From NCBI GenBank assembly GCA_963678855.1, contig OY787448.1, forward strand, positions 2,790,001 to 2,854,000: a stretch of DNA of 64,000 nt. Direction: 5' to 3'. The DNA comes from F22 sp963678855. Its GTDB lineage: Bacteria; Bacteroidota; Bacteroidia; Bacteroidales; Bacteroidaceae. How positions within the stretch are numbered: the stretch's first letter is position 1; each line of letters begins with the position of its first letter. Below the pieces are notes generated by a model. The model was not told where the DNA came from. It made no database searches and saw only the letters and a program-made list of their open reading frames with translations. The position numbers were made by a program, and so were the translations under genes. Shown here in pieces: positions 54,068-63,474 of this stretch.

Positions 54068-54814
54068 TTATAAATTCTTAGCGCCGAAAGCCTCAATAGC
54101 CTCGTCATAGACCTTCATGTTAGGTGAATTAGGATCTAGTGGAGCCATACCATTCTTAAAGAAAACTAGTTTATCCTTTAGACCTGGGATACGTAGCAAA
54201 TCGCGTACTGTTTCGGCTACGCAGATATCTTCTGCTACACCACATACAATGATTTTGTCGTAGCTCTCGAGGTCTACAGGAAGGTTTGTCTTTGGCACTA
54301 ACTTTCCATCAAATGTAGATAATACGCTAAACATCTCGGCATCAGCAAAAGAGCCTTTCTTGTACATCTTCCAGCCTGTAGCTTTCTTGCCTGCTGGAGT
54401 ACTATTCCAAGTGTCAAGAGACTGCTTCAAGCTAGGAAAGACCTCCCAGCCAGGAGTACCAATCACACAGTGGTCTGGCCAAATCATATTCTTACGGCCT
54501 TGTGCCTTTAAAGCAGCTAGGTATTTCTTCCCAGTTTCAAGCGGTGCTTTGGCTGGTTTCCATATTTCAGTGTCGTCAAACTGAGTGAATGGCTTAGGGT
54601 GTTCTCCCTGTGCATTTACCCAATATTCGGCATGACCTACATGGTATGTATGGTGAGAGTCCATAGATACGCAAATGTCTGTTAGCTCTTGACCGTGTTC
54701 TTTGATATACAGTGCGATATTATCCATGCGTTTTTCGGCCCCTTTGACGTAAAGAGCACCATCAGGTGAACAAAAATCGACTTGTGGGTCAATAATAAAA
54801 AGTAGTACGTTCAT
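54068..54814 (-). CDS. nicotinamidase / isochorismatase-like hydrolase
   Basis: 248 residues of the cysteine-hydrolase fold: LLFIIDPQVDFCSPDGALYV holds the catalytic Asp, WPDHCVIGTPGWEVFPSL is the Lys/metal region context, and CGVAEDICVAETVRDLL carries the catalytic Cys. SMDSHHTYHVGHAEYW is the metal-binding region seen in nicotinamidases. It is longer than typical PncA (about 200). The start at 54814 (MNVLLF) is preferred to 54832. Deamidation of nicotinamide in NAD salvage is likely but not certain. Confidence 0.8.
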   Translation of the reverse strand: MNVLLFIIDPQVDFCSPDGALYVKGAEKRMDNIALYIKEHGQELTDICVSMDSHHTYHVGHAEYWVNAQGEHPKPFTQFDDTEIWKPAKAPLETGKKYLAALKAQGRKNMIWPDHCVIGTPGWEVFPSLKQSLDTWNSTPAGKKATGWKMYKKGSFADAEMFSVLSTFDGKLVPKTNLPVDLESYDKIIVCGVAEDICVAETVRDLLRIPGLKDKLVFFKNGMAPLDPNSPNMKVYDEAIEAFGAKNL

Positions 54815-54874
54815 AATGACAGCTAGGTTCATGATGAAAAAAGTAATTAAGTGAATACTATATGTTTACGTATG

Positions 54875-54882
54875 CAAAGATA
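54875..54882 (-). promoter_or_regulatory. -7 box of the nicotinamidase-like gene
   Basis: TATCTTTG on the minus strand, 61 bases before the start. Confidence 0.4.
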
Positions 54883-54936
54883 CGATATTCTCAAGAAATC
54901 TCCAGAAATTAAGCTAAAAACTAGCCTAGTACTCTA

Positions 54937-57636
54937 TTACTTTCTTTTGATCTTATCAAAGGATACAAGGTTGTCATTTTGCTTGTTATAACACTTACGG
55001 AGCTTGTCTTGCTCTTGTTTAAGATCTGTCACGTAATTATCTAGCTGTGTGGTATCCAATAGATGGGCAGCAGCTTGTACGTTTTGACTAGCATCTTTCA
55101 TATGTAGCACAGCGCCTGAGTAGCTAGGAGCTAGTTTGAGTGCTGTATGCAGAGCTGATGTTGTGGCTCCACCAATCATAACTGGACAGTTTAGCCCTGA
55201 TTTCTCTGCAAGTTCCAAAACGTTTTTCATCTCCTGCAAAGATGGGGTAATTAAGCCTGAAAGACACACAATATCTACACCTTCTTGTTGAGCAGTTTCA
55301 ATGATCTTTTCTGGTGGCACCATAACGCCAAGGTCAATAATATCATATCCAGCACAAGCCATTACGACGGCTACGATATTCTTACCGATATCGTGTACAT
55401 CGCCTTTTACCGTAGCTAGAAGTATTTTTCCGCTATGCTGCACATCTGTTTTTTGAGCCTCAATAGTAGGTTGTAGATGCTTAACAGCTTGTTGCATAGT
55501 ACGAGCTGTCTTGACAACTTGTGGTAAGAACATTCGCCCAGAACCAAACAATTCGCCTACAATGCGCATACCGTCCATAAGAGGACCTTCGATGATGAAG
55601 ACTGCTCTTTTGTGTGCTATCAGTGCCTCGTCTAGATCTTGCTCTAGGTATGTCGAATCGCCATGTTTAAGGGCATGTATTAATCTGTTTTCGACAGATT
55701 CACTGCGCCATGCTTGGGCTTTTTCTTCTATCTTAGGTGCACCAGTGCCAGCTGCTTTAGCTGCTTGAATATCAGCAAGCATCTTTTCAGCCACAGCAAT
55801 AAGTGTGTTTTCATGTTCTTCGCTTGGGCGAAGTAAGGCATCTTCTAGTATAGTGAGCATATCGCTTGGGATATCGCTATACATGACTTTACTTGCTGGA
55901 TTCACGATAGCCATATCCAAACCAGCTTGAATAGCATGGTATAAGAATACAGAATGCATCGCTTCGCGCAGATAGTTGTTACCGCGGAAAGAGAAAGACA
56001 AGTTGCTGATACCACCACTAATATGAGCGTGTGGTAGATTGTCATGTATCCATTGGGTGGCTTCGATAAAATCAAGTGCATATCGTCTGTGTGCTTCCAT
56101 ACCTGTGGCAATGGCAAGTACATTCGGATCAAAGATAATATCTTGGGCTGGGAAGCCTACAGTATCTACAAGAATATCGTAAGCTCGTTTGCAAATTTCA
56201 ATTTTGCGCGTGCTCGTATCGGCCTGACCCACTTCGTCGAAGGCCATAACAACAACTGCTGCACCCATTTCTTTTAGGGTTGTCGCACGGTCTATAAATA
56301 TTGCTTCTCCTTCTTTTAATGAGATGCTATTGACAATGGCTTTTCCTTGAATCTCTTTGAGCGCTGCTTCAATAACTGACCAGTCTGATGAGTCAATCAT
56401 CCATGGGCGAGAGGCGATTAGTGGATCACTTCCCATAACGCGTAGGAAGTGGACCATCTCATCGCGAGCTTCAAGTAGTCCGTCATCCATGTTGACATCT
56501 AGAATAAGTGCGCCGTCTTCTACTTGCTTGCGGGCGATTTGAGCAGCCTCATCGTAGCTCTTTTCTTTTATAAGGCGCAAGAACTTGCGACTTCCAGCTA
56601 CGTTGCATCGTTCTCCGATATGCGACATGTTGCGGTCGCTCGTAATTGGGAGCATCTCTAGACCAGCTAGTTGCATATGGGTTGGGGCTGGTTGAGGAAT
56701 GCGAGGAGTAGCTCCTTTACATAGTTGTGCGATTTTTTCAATATGCGCATCAGTTGTACCACAACATCCACCTACGATATTTACTATACCGTCTGTGAAA
56801 AGATTGCGCAGTTGCTCTTCCATAATTTCTGGAGTTTGGTCGTATTGACCGAGAGCATTAGGAAGACCCGCATTAGGGTATACTGTTAAGTAGTAAGGAC
56901 TAATGGATGCCAGTTCTCGCACGAAAGGTACGAGCTTATCGGCACCAAAGGTACAGTTGAAGCCTACCGAAAATAGTGGAAACTGTGCCACAGAGGCAAG
57001 GACGGCGTCCATAGTCTGTCCACTCAATGTGCGACCACTTTCTGTAAGGGTGATACTAAGGAGCAACGGAGTGTCTTGTTGTAGAGCTTTGCGGGCATCT
57101 ACTGCAGCCGACAATGCAGCTTTGACATTCAATGTATCAAAGACTGTCTCGAATAGTAGTCCATCTACACCAGCTTCGATGAGCGCATGGCATTGTTCGT
57201 AATAGGCACTATGTAGTTGGTCCCATGTAATATCACGGCGAGACGCGTCGCTGACGTCTGGACTTAGAGAAGCAGTCTTATTTGTCGGACCGATACTTCC
57301 TAATACGTAACGAGGTTTCTCAGGATTTTGCTGAGTATATTCATCTGCTATCTCACGAGCTAGACGTACAGCTTCTTTGTTGAGCTGAACTACTTTGTCT
57401 TCTGCATCGTAATCGGCTTGCGAAATAACTTGCGAGCTGAATGTGTTGGTCTCAATGGCATCTGCACCAGCCTCTAGGTAGGCACGATGGATATCTTGAA
57501 TAATCTCTGGGTGAGAGAGAGTCAGCATGTCCATATTACCTGCATGAGACAGGCGCTGCTGTATCATTGTACCCATGGCGCCGTCTAAACATAGTACTCG
57601 TTGGGTAATGGCTTGTTGTAGGGATAGTTTCTGCAT
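54937..57636 (-). CDS. metH: cobalamin-dependent methionine synthase lacking the reactivation domain
   Basis: 899 residues against about 1,230 for full MetH. Present in order: homocysteine domain (about 1-310; FNCTFGADK and VGGCCGTTDAHI with zinc Cys), pterin-binding domain (about 325-610; ERCNVAGSRKFLRLI, DVNMDDGLLE), cap domain (about 640-725) and B12-binding domain (about 730-865) with the DxHxxG motif in KGDVHDIGKNIV and SGLITPSLQEM. The chain then ends (FDKIKRK), so the SAM-dependent activation domain is absent. That domain is encoded as a separate protein at 58795-59679. It transfers methyl from methyl-tetrahydrofolate to homocysteine. Confidence 0.95.
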   Translation of the reverse strand: MQKLSLQQAITQRVLCLDGAMGTMIQQRLSHAGNMDMLTLSHPEIIQDIHRAYLEAGADAIETNTFSSQVISQADYDAEDKVVQLNKEAVRLAREIADEYTQQNPEKPRYVLGSIGPTNKTASLSPDVSDASRRDITWDQLHSAYYEQCHALIEAGVDGLLFETVFDTLNVKAALSAAVDARKALQQDTPLLLSITLTESGRTLSGQTMDAVLASVAQFPLFSVGFNCTFGADKLVPFVRELASISPYYLTVYPNAGLPNALGQYDQTPEIMEEQLRNLFTDGIVNIVGGCCGTTDAHIEKIAQLCKGATPRIPQPAPTHMQLAGLEMLPITSDRNMSHIGERCNVAGSRKFLRLIKEKSYDEAAQIARKQVEDGALILDVNMDDGLLEARDEMVHFLRVMGSDPLIASRPWMIDSSDWSVIEAALKEIQGKAIVNSISLKEGEAIFIDRATTLKEMGAAVVVMAFDEVGQADTSTRKIEICKRAYDILVDTVGFPAQDIIFDPNVLAIATGMEAHRRYALDFIEATQWIHDNLPHAHISGGISNLSFSFRGNNYLREAMHSVFLYHAIQAGLDMAIVNPASKVMYSDIPSDMLTILEDALLRPSEEHENTLIAVAEKMLADIQAAKAAGTGAPKIEEKAQAWRSESVENRLIHALKHGDSTYLEQDLDEALIAHKRAVFIIEGPLMDGMRIVGELFGSGRMFLPQVVKTARTMQQAVKHLQPTIEAQKTDVQHSGKILLATVKGDVHDIGKNIVAVVMACAGYDIIDLGVMVPPEKIIETAQQEGVDIVCLSGLITPSLQEMKNVLELAEKSGLNCPVMIGGATTSALHTALKLAPSYSGAVLHMKDASQNVQAAAHLLDTTQLDNYVTDLKQEQDKLRKCYNKQNDNLVSFDKIKRK

Positions 57637-57688
57637 AGTTATTCTCTCTATTAGTTATATTTGTTGCGGATATAGTGATAAATTGGTA

Positions 57689-57725
57689 CAAAAGTAGTGC
57701 TTTTGACTGGATTTTACTATCTTTG
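57689..57725. promoter_or_regulatory. divergent -7 boxes of metH and metF
   Basis: TACTTTTG on the minus strand (57696-57689) faces metH, and TATCTTTG on the plus strand (57718-57725) faces metF. The 113-base gap is too short for a cobalamin riboswitch and no S-box-like structure was seen. Confidence 0.5.
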
Positions 57726-57749
57726 TGGCCTAAAAATAAGTAACGAGAT

Positions 57750-58706
57750 ATGAATGTAATAGATATTCTTGGTCAACAAGACCGTACAGCCATTAGTTTT
57801 GAAATACTTCCTCCAATCAAAGGTGCTGGTATTCAGCCGTTATTGAACACTGTGGAACGTTTGAGTGAATTTGATCCTAAGTATATCAATATTACGACGC
57901 ACAGAAGTGAATATGTATACCGTGAGCAGGATAATGGTTCTTATTTAAGAGAGAAGGTGTATCGTAGGCCAGGTACCATTGCAGTAGCAGCTGCATTGCA
58001 AAATCGTTTTGATATTCCTACAGTACCACATCTGTTGTGTAGTGGCTTTACACAAGCTGATACAGAACAGATTCTGCTAGACTTGCAGTTTTTGGGTATA
58101 GAAAATTTGCTTGTTCTACGAGGAGATAAAGCACCTGATGCGCGTAGCTTTAAACCTGAGGAGGGCGGATTGTCGCATGCTTTGGAACTACAAGATCAGG
58201 TCAATCTATTCAATGATGGAAAGTTTTATAATGGGCAGAACATGCCTACAGCTCCTAATTTGCCATTTCATTATGGTGTGGCCTGTTATCCAGAGAAGCA
58301 CGAAGAAGCACCGAATCTAGACCAGGATATTTATTGGTTAAAGAAGAAAGTGGAGCATGGGGCTAGTTATGCAGTAACGCAGTTGTTCTACGATAATCAG
58401 AAATATTTTGATTTTGTAGATAGAGCTCGTGCTGCTGGTATTACTATTCCTATTATTCCAGGGATTAAGCCATTAACAAAGCGTGGACAGTTGACCGCTC
58501 TACCTAAGATATTTAACTTGGATATTCCTCAAGATTTTGTTGAGGCAGTTATGCAATGTAAGGATGATAAATCGACAGCGCAAGTTGGTGTCGAATGGAG
58601 TGTACAGCAATGTCGTGAATTGATGGAACACGGTGTGCCTAGTATCCATTTCTATTCTATGGGGCGTGCTGATGATGTATATAACGTAGTGAAAGAGATA
58701 TACTAA
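57750..58706 (+). CDS. metF: 5,10-methylenetetrahydrofolate reductase
   Basis: 318-residue FAD enzyme making methyl-tetrahydrofolate for MetH. The catalytic Glu lies in AISFEILPPIKG, and ITTHRSEY, PHLLCSGFTQ, VLRGDKAPD and GASYAVTQLFYDN are the usual MetF motifs. Length is slightly above E. coli MetF (296). It is divergent from metH with separate promoter boxes. Confidence 0.95.
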   Translation: MNVIDILGQQDRTAISFEILPPIKGAGIQPLLNTVERLSEFDPKYINITTHRSEYVYREQDNGSYLREKVYRRPGTIAVAAALQNRFDIPTVPHLLCSGFTQADTEQILLDLQFLGIENLLVLRGDKAPDARSFKPEEGGLSHALELQDQVNLFNDGKFYNGQNMPTAPNLPFHYGVACYPEKHEEAPNLDQDIYWLKKKVEHGASYAVTQLFYDNQKYFDFVDRARAAGITIPIIPGIKPLTKRGQLTALPKIFNLDIPQDFVEAVMQCKDDKSTAQVGVEWSVQQCRELMEHGVPSIHFYSMGRADDVYNVVKEIY

Positions 58707-58749
58707 CCTCTTTTGAGAATCTAATAGTTTAGTAGAGAAGACTATATAT

Positions 58750-58787
58750 AATAACAGACTGTAGCAATCTTGCTACAGTCTGTTATT
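58750..58787. terminator. bidirectional terminator between metF and the MetH activation gene
   Basis: An 18-bp perfect stem (AATAACAGACTGTAGCAA and its complement) with a 2-base gap at the tip, between the convergent stops at 58706 and 58795. Confidence 0.85.
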
Positions 58788-58794
58788 GTATCTT

Positions 58795-59679
58795 TTAGCC
58801 TAAAACTCCTGCTAGGAATTGGCGAAGCTTTTCTTTATCTATTTGCCGTCTTTTAGCATAATCCTCAAATTGGTCTTCCCCAATTCGGTCAATATAAAAA
58901 TAGTTGGCATCGGGATGGGCAATCATCAAACCACTCACTGAGGCGTGAGGTTGCATGGCACCTGTTTCTGTAAGTGTTATTCCTAGCTGAGGGTAGTTCA
59001 GTAACTCTGCTAGAACAAAGTTTACAGAGTGGTCTGGTAAGGAGGGGTATCCTACAGCGGGGCGTATGCCTTGGAAGCGACTGATCAACAGATCTGAGAT
59101 AGAGATGTCTTCATCTGGTACATAACTCCAGTCTATTTTTCTGACTTCCTCATGTGCCATCTCAACGCTTGCCTCTACCAATCGATCACATAGGGTTTGT
59201 GCCATCATTTTATTGTAAGGGTCGTTTTCAAACTGCGACTCTGCTGCACTGTCTATTGTGGCAGCGAAGAGTCCAATATAATCTGTGGCATCTGTTTCGG
59301 AAGATATCTTTTGAGCGGATGATATAAAATCTGATAAACTCAGAAACTTATTGCTTCCATTATCTGTCTGTTGTCGGAGGAGTGGAATAATTTGTTTATA
59401 GGCAGGTAGGTAGATGTCTTCTCCATCTACAGCCGTCTCACAAAACAAAATATGTACATGTGTTTGGAATTGTTTATCCAAACGGGCAATCATATCTAGT
59501 GCTTCGGTTTTTAACTTTGCTTTTTGTGCTTTGCCTTCTTCGGTTTGTCCCTTCTGTCCTGTTAATCCCCACGCATAGTAGAAATATATCCAGTTGATAT
59601 ATGGGATAGCATCTGATAGCGTATACGACTTGCGTATCAGCTGGTGTACTTGCTTGGGACGAGTAGGAATGTATGTCAT
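58795..59679 (-). CDS. stand-alone MetH reactivation domain protein
   Basis: 294 residues equal to the C-terminal domain missing from the MetH at 54.9-57.6 kb. The AdoMet-binding signature is clear: GIRPAVGYPSLPDH, then LTETGAMQPHASVSGL and HPDANYFYIDRIGEDQFEDY. It would dock on oxidised cob(II)alamin MetH and support reductive methylation by AdoMet. The gene follows luxS with a gap of only 3 bases, so the two activated-methyl-cycle proteins are made together. The first 150 residues are helical and include the Trp/Tyr-rich YINWIYFYYAWGL. Confidence 0.93.
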   Translation of the reverse strand: MTYIPTRPKQVHQLIRKSYTLSDAIPYINWIYFYYAWGLTGQKGQTEEGKAQKAKLKTEALDMIARLDKQFQTHVHILFCETAVDGEDIYLPAYKQIIPLLRQQTDNGSNKFLSLSDFISSAQKISSETDATDYIGLFAATIDSAAESQFENDPYNKMMAQTLCDRLVEASVEMAHEEVRKIDWSYVPDEDISISDLLISRFQGIRPAVGYPSLPDHSVNFVLAELLNYPQLGITLTETGAMQPHASVSGLMIAHPDANYFYIDRIGEDQFEDYAKRRQIDKEKLRQFLAGVLG

Positions 59680-59682
59680 TGT

Positions 59683-60171
59683 TTAGTCTTCTCTAGTAGG
59701 GTATATCAATTGTTCAGGAGTGATGCACTCAAGCACTTCAGTGAGATATTTTTTGCTTTCGTAACGAGCCATAGGTAGATCGTGCAATAGGTAGTTACCA
59801 CAGTCAATAGCTTCAGTGCCTGGTACAGTATCATCAAAGTCTGCTACAAAACTAAAGGTGCGTTTGAGTAGGTCTACAATATCTGCGCTTTCTAGCTCTC
59901 CGCGCAATAGAAGGTAATTACCAGTTAGGCAGCCCATAGGGCCGAAATAGATTACGCGATCTTTCCATTCCTCGTCGTTACGTAGGAATGTTGCAGCAAG
60001 GTGCTCAATCGTATGGATGGCCCCTTGACCTAAGGCTGGTTCGCGGTTAGGTTCCTTCATGCGGATATCGAATGTCGTTACAATTTCTCCTCCTACTTGA
60101 TCGCGACGTGATACGTAAATACCGCGTTGCATCTTATTATGGTCTATAGTAAAACTAGGAATCTTTTTCAT
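59683..60171 (-). CDS. luxS: S-ribosylhomocysteine lyase
   Basis: 162-residue metal enzyme that splits S-ribosylhomocysteine into homocysteine and the AI-2 precursor DPD. The metal site is HTIEHL (H53, H57; E56 catalytic) with the third ligand and partner Cys in AIDCGNYLLHDLP (about C125). RGELESADIVDLLK and the TFDIRMKEPN start are typical. Coupled to the MetH activation gene, which points to homocysteine recycling as the main role. Confidence 0.95.
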   Translation of the reverse strand: MKKIPSFTIDHNKMQRGIYVSRRDQVGGEIVTTFDIRMKEPNREPALGQGAIHTIEHLAATFLRNDEEWKDRVIYFGPMGCLTGNYLLLRGELESADIVDLLKRTFSFVADFDDTVPGTEAIDCGNYLLHDLPMARYESKKYLTEVLECITPEQLIYPTRED

Positions 60172-60218
60172 GTTGTCTTTTGATTAGAGTATAATAATAT
60201 AATGTGTGAATTGTGCCT

Positions 60219-60250
60219 CAAAAATAGAAAAGATTATGGGGATTCCCAAG
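60219..60250 (-). promoter_or_regulatory. promoter of luxS and the MetH activation gene
   Basis: On the minus strand CTTG, 20 bases, TATTTTTG, 48 bases before the luxS ATG and just beyond the terminator of the candidate small RNA. Confidence 0.65.
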
Positions 60251-60259
60251 AGTAGGGGT

Positions 60260-60323
60260 AAAAAAAAAGGAGTCACACTTGACTCCAACCTTGTTAACCT
60301 TAAATCTAATACTATGAAAAACA
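60260..60323 (-). ncRNA. candidate small RNA upstream of luxS
   Basis: An independent minus-strand unit of about 64 bases. It begins about 6 bases after a perfect promoter (60329-60360) and ends in a 7-bp hairpin GGAGTCA/TGACTCC (60269-60286) followed by nine T. Between them lies TTAGATTTAAGGTTAACAAG. No start codon plus frame of useful length is present. luxS has its own promoter after the terminator, so this is more likely a small RNA than a leader. I recall similar short units elsewhere in Bacteroides genomes but cannot name a family. Confidence 0.6.
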
Positions 60324-60328
60324 CAATG

Positions 60329-60360
60329 CAAATATACGGAGGCTACAGAATATGTGCAAA
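60329..60360 (-). promoter_or_regulatory. promoter of the candidate small RNA
   Basis: On the minus strand TTTG, 20 bases, TATATTTG, an exact consensus. Confidence 0.7.
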
Positions 60361-60442
60361 TAATCTGTCTCTTAAAATATGCTGAATAACATTATTTGTG
60401 TTTTTATGCTCTACAACACCCTAATTTAATCGGAATTTAAGG

Positions 60443-60471
60443 TTTGTAATTTGTCTGATTTGCTAACTTTG
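60443..60471 (+). promoter_or_regulatory. promoter of ppdK
   Basis: TTTG, 17 bases, TAACTTTG, giving a leader of about 90 bases to the ATG at 60568. Confidence 0.6.
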
Positions 60472-60567
60472 CATTACAAAATCACCAGTTTGGTGGACTC
60501 ATACCACGAATCTTCCTTACTTTTGATAAATAAATCGAAACTATTAACCCCTTAATCTAAAAAGACC

Positions 60568-63309
60568 ATGGATAAAAAAAGAGTGTATCGTTTTGGCAAT
60601 GGCCAGGCTGAAGGAAAGGCAGAGATGCGTAACCTTTTAGGTGGAAAAGGTGCTAACCTAGCAGAAATGAATCTTATCGGTGTACCTGTACCTCCTGGTT
60701 TTACCATTACAACTGATACTTGCAACGACTACTATACACTTGGCGAAGATAAAATTTTTGAGATTCTTAAAAAAGACGTCGAAACTTCTGTTGAACATAT
60801 CGAAAAGATTATGCATTCGAAATTCGGTGACGTTGAAAATCCGTTACTTGTTTCTGTTCGTTCTGGTGCTCGTGCATCTATGCCAGGTATGATGGATACT
60901 ATCCTTAACCTTGGATTGAATGATGAAGTTGTAGAGGGAATGGCTCGTAAAACAAACAATCCTCGTTTTGCTTGGGATAGTTACCGTCGTTTCGTACAAA
61001 TGTATGGAGATGTAGTTTTGGGAATGAAGCCAGAGAACAAAGAGGATATTGATCCATTTGAGGCAATTATCGATGAGGTTAAGGAAGCTAAAGGGGTTGA
61101 ACTAGATTATGAACTTGATGTAGAAGATCTTAAGGGACTTGTTGAGAAGTTTAAGGCTGCAGTGAAGCTACAAACTGGTCACGTTTTTCCAGCTGATCCT
61201 AAAGACCAGCTTTGGGGTGCTATCGGTGCAGTGTTTAATTCTTGGATGAATGAACGTGCTATCACATACCGTAAAATGGTCGGGCTTCCTGATGAATGGG
61301 GGACTGCTGTCAATGTACAAGCCATGGTGTATGGCAATATGGGGGATACATCTGCTACGGGTGTATGCTTTAGCCGTAATGCCGGTGATGGTGAAAATCT
61401 ATTCAACGGTGAGTATCTTATCAATGCACAAGGTGAAGATGTAGTAGCTGGTACGCGCACTCCACAACAAATTACTAAAATTGGTTCTCAACGCTGGGCT
61501 GTAATGGCTGGTGTAACTGAAGATGTGCGTGTGGCTAAACACCCATCTATGGAGGAAGCTCTTCCTGAGATGTATGCTGAGCTTAATTCTATTCAACAAA
61601 AGCTTGAGAAACACTATAAAGATATGCAAGATATGGAATTTACCGTTCAAGAAGGTAAATTGTGGTTCTTGCAAACACGTAACGGCAAAAGAACTGGGCA
61701 AGCTATGGTGAAGATTGCTATGGACATGGTAGAAGAAGGTCTTATCGATGAGGCAGAAGCTGTATTGCGCGTGGAGCCTAATAAGCTAGATGAATTGTTA
61801 CACCCTGTATTTGATAAGGATGCATTGAAGTCTGCTAAAGTGTTGACTCGTGGTTTGCCTGCATCTCCAGGTGCAGCGGCTGGACAGATTGTGTTCTTCG
61901 CAGATGATGCGGCTGAATGGGCTGCTCAAGGCAAGCAAGTGGTGATGGTACGTATCGAGACTTCTCCTGAGGATATCGCTGGTATGGCTGTTGCGGCTGG
62001 TATTTTGACTGCTCGTGGTGGTATGACTTCTCATGCTGCTGTGGTGGCACGTGGTATGGGTAAGTGCTGTGTGTCTGGTGCAGGTGCACTACTTATTGAC
62101 TATCAAAAGCGTACGGTTGAGATTGATGGCATTATCTTAAAAGAAGGGGATCATATCTCTATCAACGGATCTACTGGTGAAGTGTATGGTGGTGAGATTA
62201 AAACTCAAGCTGCAGAACTTTCTGGTGATTTCGCGAAACTGATGGAACTGTCAGATAAGTATTCTCGCTTGGTGGTGCGTACCAATGCGGATACACCTCA
62301 TGATGCAAAAGTGGCACGCGATTTTGGTGCTGTGGGTATCGGTCTTTGTCGCACAGAGCATATGTTCTTTGAAGGCGAGAAGATTAAAGCTATGCGTGAG
62401 ATGATTCTTGCTGAGGATGCAGCCGGTCGTGAAAAGGCTCTTGCTAAGATTCTTCCTTATCAACAAGAAGATTTCAAAGGTATTTTCCGCTCTATGGAAG
62501 GCTGCCCTGTGACTGTGCGTCTTCTAGATCCTCCATTGCATGAATTTGTACCCCACGATGAAAAGGGACAAAAGGAAATGGCGGATACTATGGGTGTATC
62601 TCTTCATTATATCCAACAACGTGTGGAGTCTTTGATGGAACACAACCCTATGCTTGGACACCGAGGATGCCGTCTTGGTAATACATATCCTGAGATTACT
62701 GAAATGCAAACACGTGCTATTATTGGTGCTGCACTTGAATTGAAGATGGAAGGTGTAGAGACTTTCCCAGAAATCATGGTACCTCTAACTGGTATTTTGT
62801 ATGAGTTTAAAGAACAAGAGACTGTGATTCGCAAGACGGCTGCTGAATTGTTTGAGGAGGTAGGTGAAACTATCGAATATAAAGTGGGTACGATGATTGA
62901 AATTCCTCGTGCGGCTCTCACTGCGGCTAAGATTGCCTCTTCTGCAGAATTCTTCTCGTTTGGTACGAATGACTTGACTCAGATGACATTTGGATATAGC
63001 CGCGATGATATCGCTAGCTTCCTTCCAGTCTATATAGAAAAGAAGATTTTGAAAGTGGATCCTTTCCAAGTCTTAGACCAAAATGGTGTAGGCCAGTTGG
63101 TACGTATGGCGACAGAAAATGGTCGTGCTCAGCGCCCTGATTTAAAATGTGGTATTTGTGGGGAACATGGTGGTGAGCCAACCTCTGTGAAATTCTGTCA
63201 CCAAGTAGGTTTGAATTATGTGAGTTGCTCTCCATTTAGAGTCCCTGTGGCTCGACTAGCTGCTGCACAAGCGGCTATCGAAGAAGCTCAAGTGGTTTAT
63301 TGCGATTAG
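60568..63309 (+). CDS. ppdK: pyruvate, phosphate dikinase
   Basis: 913-residue enzyme interconverting pyruvate, ATP and phosphate with phosphoenolpyruvate, AMP and PPi. The N-terminal ATP-grasp domain begins NGQAEGKAEMRNLLGGKGAN; the swivelling phospho-His lies in GGMTSHAAVVARGMG (about H490); the C-terminal PEP-binding barrel has LCRTEHMFF, GTMIEIPRAA and GICGEHGGEP with the catalytic Cys (about 866). GTNDLTQMTFGYSRDD is the PEP-enzyme signature. Length is at the upper end for the family (about 875-910). Monocistronic, with its own promoter and terminator. Confidence 0.97.
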   Translation: MDKKRVYRFGNGQAEGKAEMRNLLGGKGANLAEMNLIGVPVPPGFTITTDTCNDYYTLGEDKIFEILKKDVETSVEHIEKIMHSKFGDVENPLLVSVRSGARASMPGMMDTILNLGLNDEVVEGMARKTNNPRFAWDSYRRFVQMYGDVVLGMKPENKEDIDPFEAIIDEVKEAKGVELDYELDVEDLKGLVEKFKAAVKLQTGHVFPADPKDQLWGAIGAVFNSWMNERAITYRKMVGLPDEWGTAVNVQAMVYGNMGDTSATGVCFSRNAGDGENLFNGEYLINAQGEDVVAGTRTPQQITKIGSQRWAVMAGVTEDVRVAKHPSMEEALPEMYAELNSIQQKLEKHYKDMQDMEFTVQEGKLWFLQTRNGKRTGQAMVKIAMDMVEEGLIDEAEAVLRVEPNKLDELLHPVFDKDALKSAKVLTRGLPASPGAAAGQIVFFADDAAEWAAQGKQVVMVRIETSPEDIAGMAVAAGILTARGGMTSHAAVVARGMGKCCVSGAGALLIDYQKRTVEIDGIILKEGDHISINGSTGEVYGGEIKTQAAELSGDFAKLMELSDKYSRLVVRTNADTPHDAKVARDFGAVGIGLCRTEHMFFEGEKIKAMREMILAEDAAGREKALAKILPYQQEDFKGIFRSMEGCPVTVRLLDPPLHEFVPHDEKGQKEMADTMGVSLHYIQQRVESLMEHNPMLGHRGCRLGNTYPEITEMQTRAIIGAALELKMEGVETFPEIMVPLTGILYEFKEQETVIRKTAAELFEEVGETIEYKVGTMIEIPRAALTAAKIASSAEFFSFGTNDLTQMTFGYSRDDIASFLPVYIEKKILKVDPFQVLDQNGVGQLVRMATENGRAQRPDLKCGICGEHGGEPTSVKFCHQVGLNYVSCSPFRVPVARLAAAQAAIEEAQVVYCD

Positions 63310-63330
63310 CTTAAATGTAATACATTCCTC

Positions 63331-63377
63331 AAAAGTGCGGTCAAGCAGGTCTAATCTGCTTGATTCGCACTTTTTTT
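63331..63377 (+). terminator. intrinsic terminator after ppdK
   Basis: AAAAGTGCG / CGCACTTTT and TCAAGCAG / CTGCTTGA form a long stem with a small internal mismatch, followed by a run of T. Confidence 0.85.
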
Positions 63378-63474
63378 TTATAAAAATCTGATTTTTGGAA
63401 TAAACCTTTTCTGATTATGGCTATCTTAGTGCTAGAATGACTCGAATACTAATCAATAAAATAGTAATAAGATT

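Noticed and set aside
57637..57749. Cobalamin or SAM riboswitch between metH and metF
   Set aside because: Only 113 bases with two promoter boxes; no room for the conserved structure.
60314..60385. Short plus-strand frame beginning MKNTMQIYGG
   Set aside because: It lies opposite the strong minus-strand promoter and small RNA candidate, without its own promoter; the similarity to a leader peptide is probably incidental.
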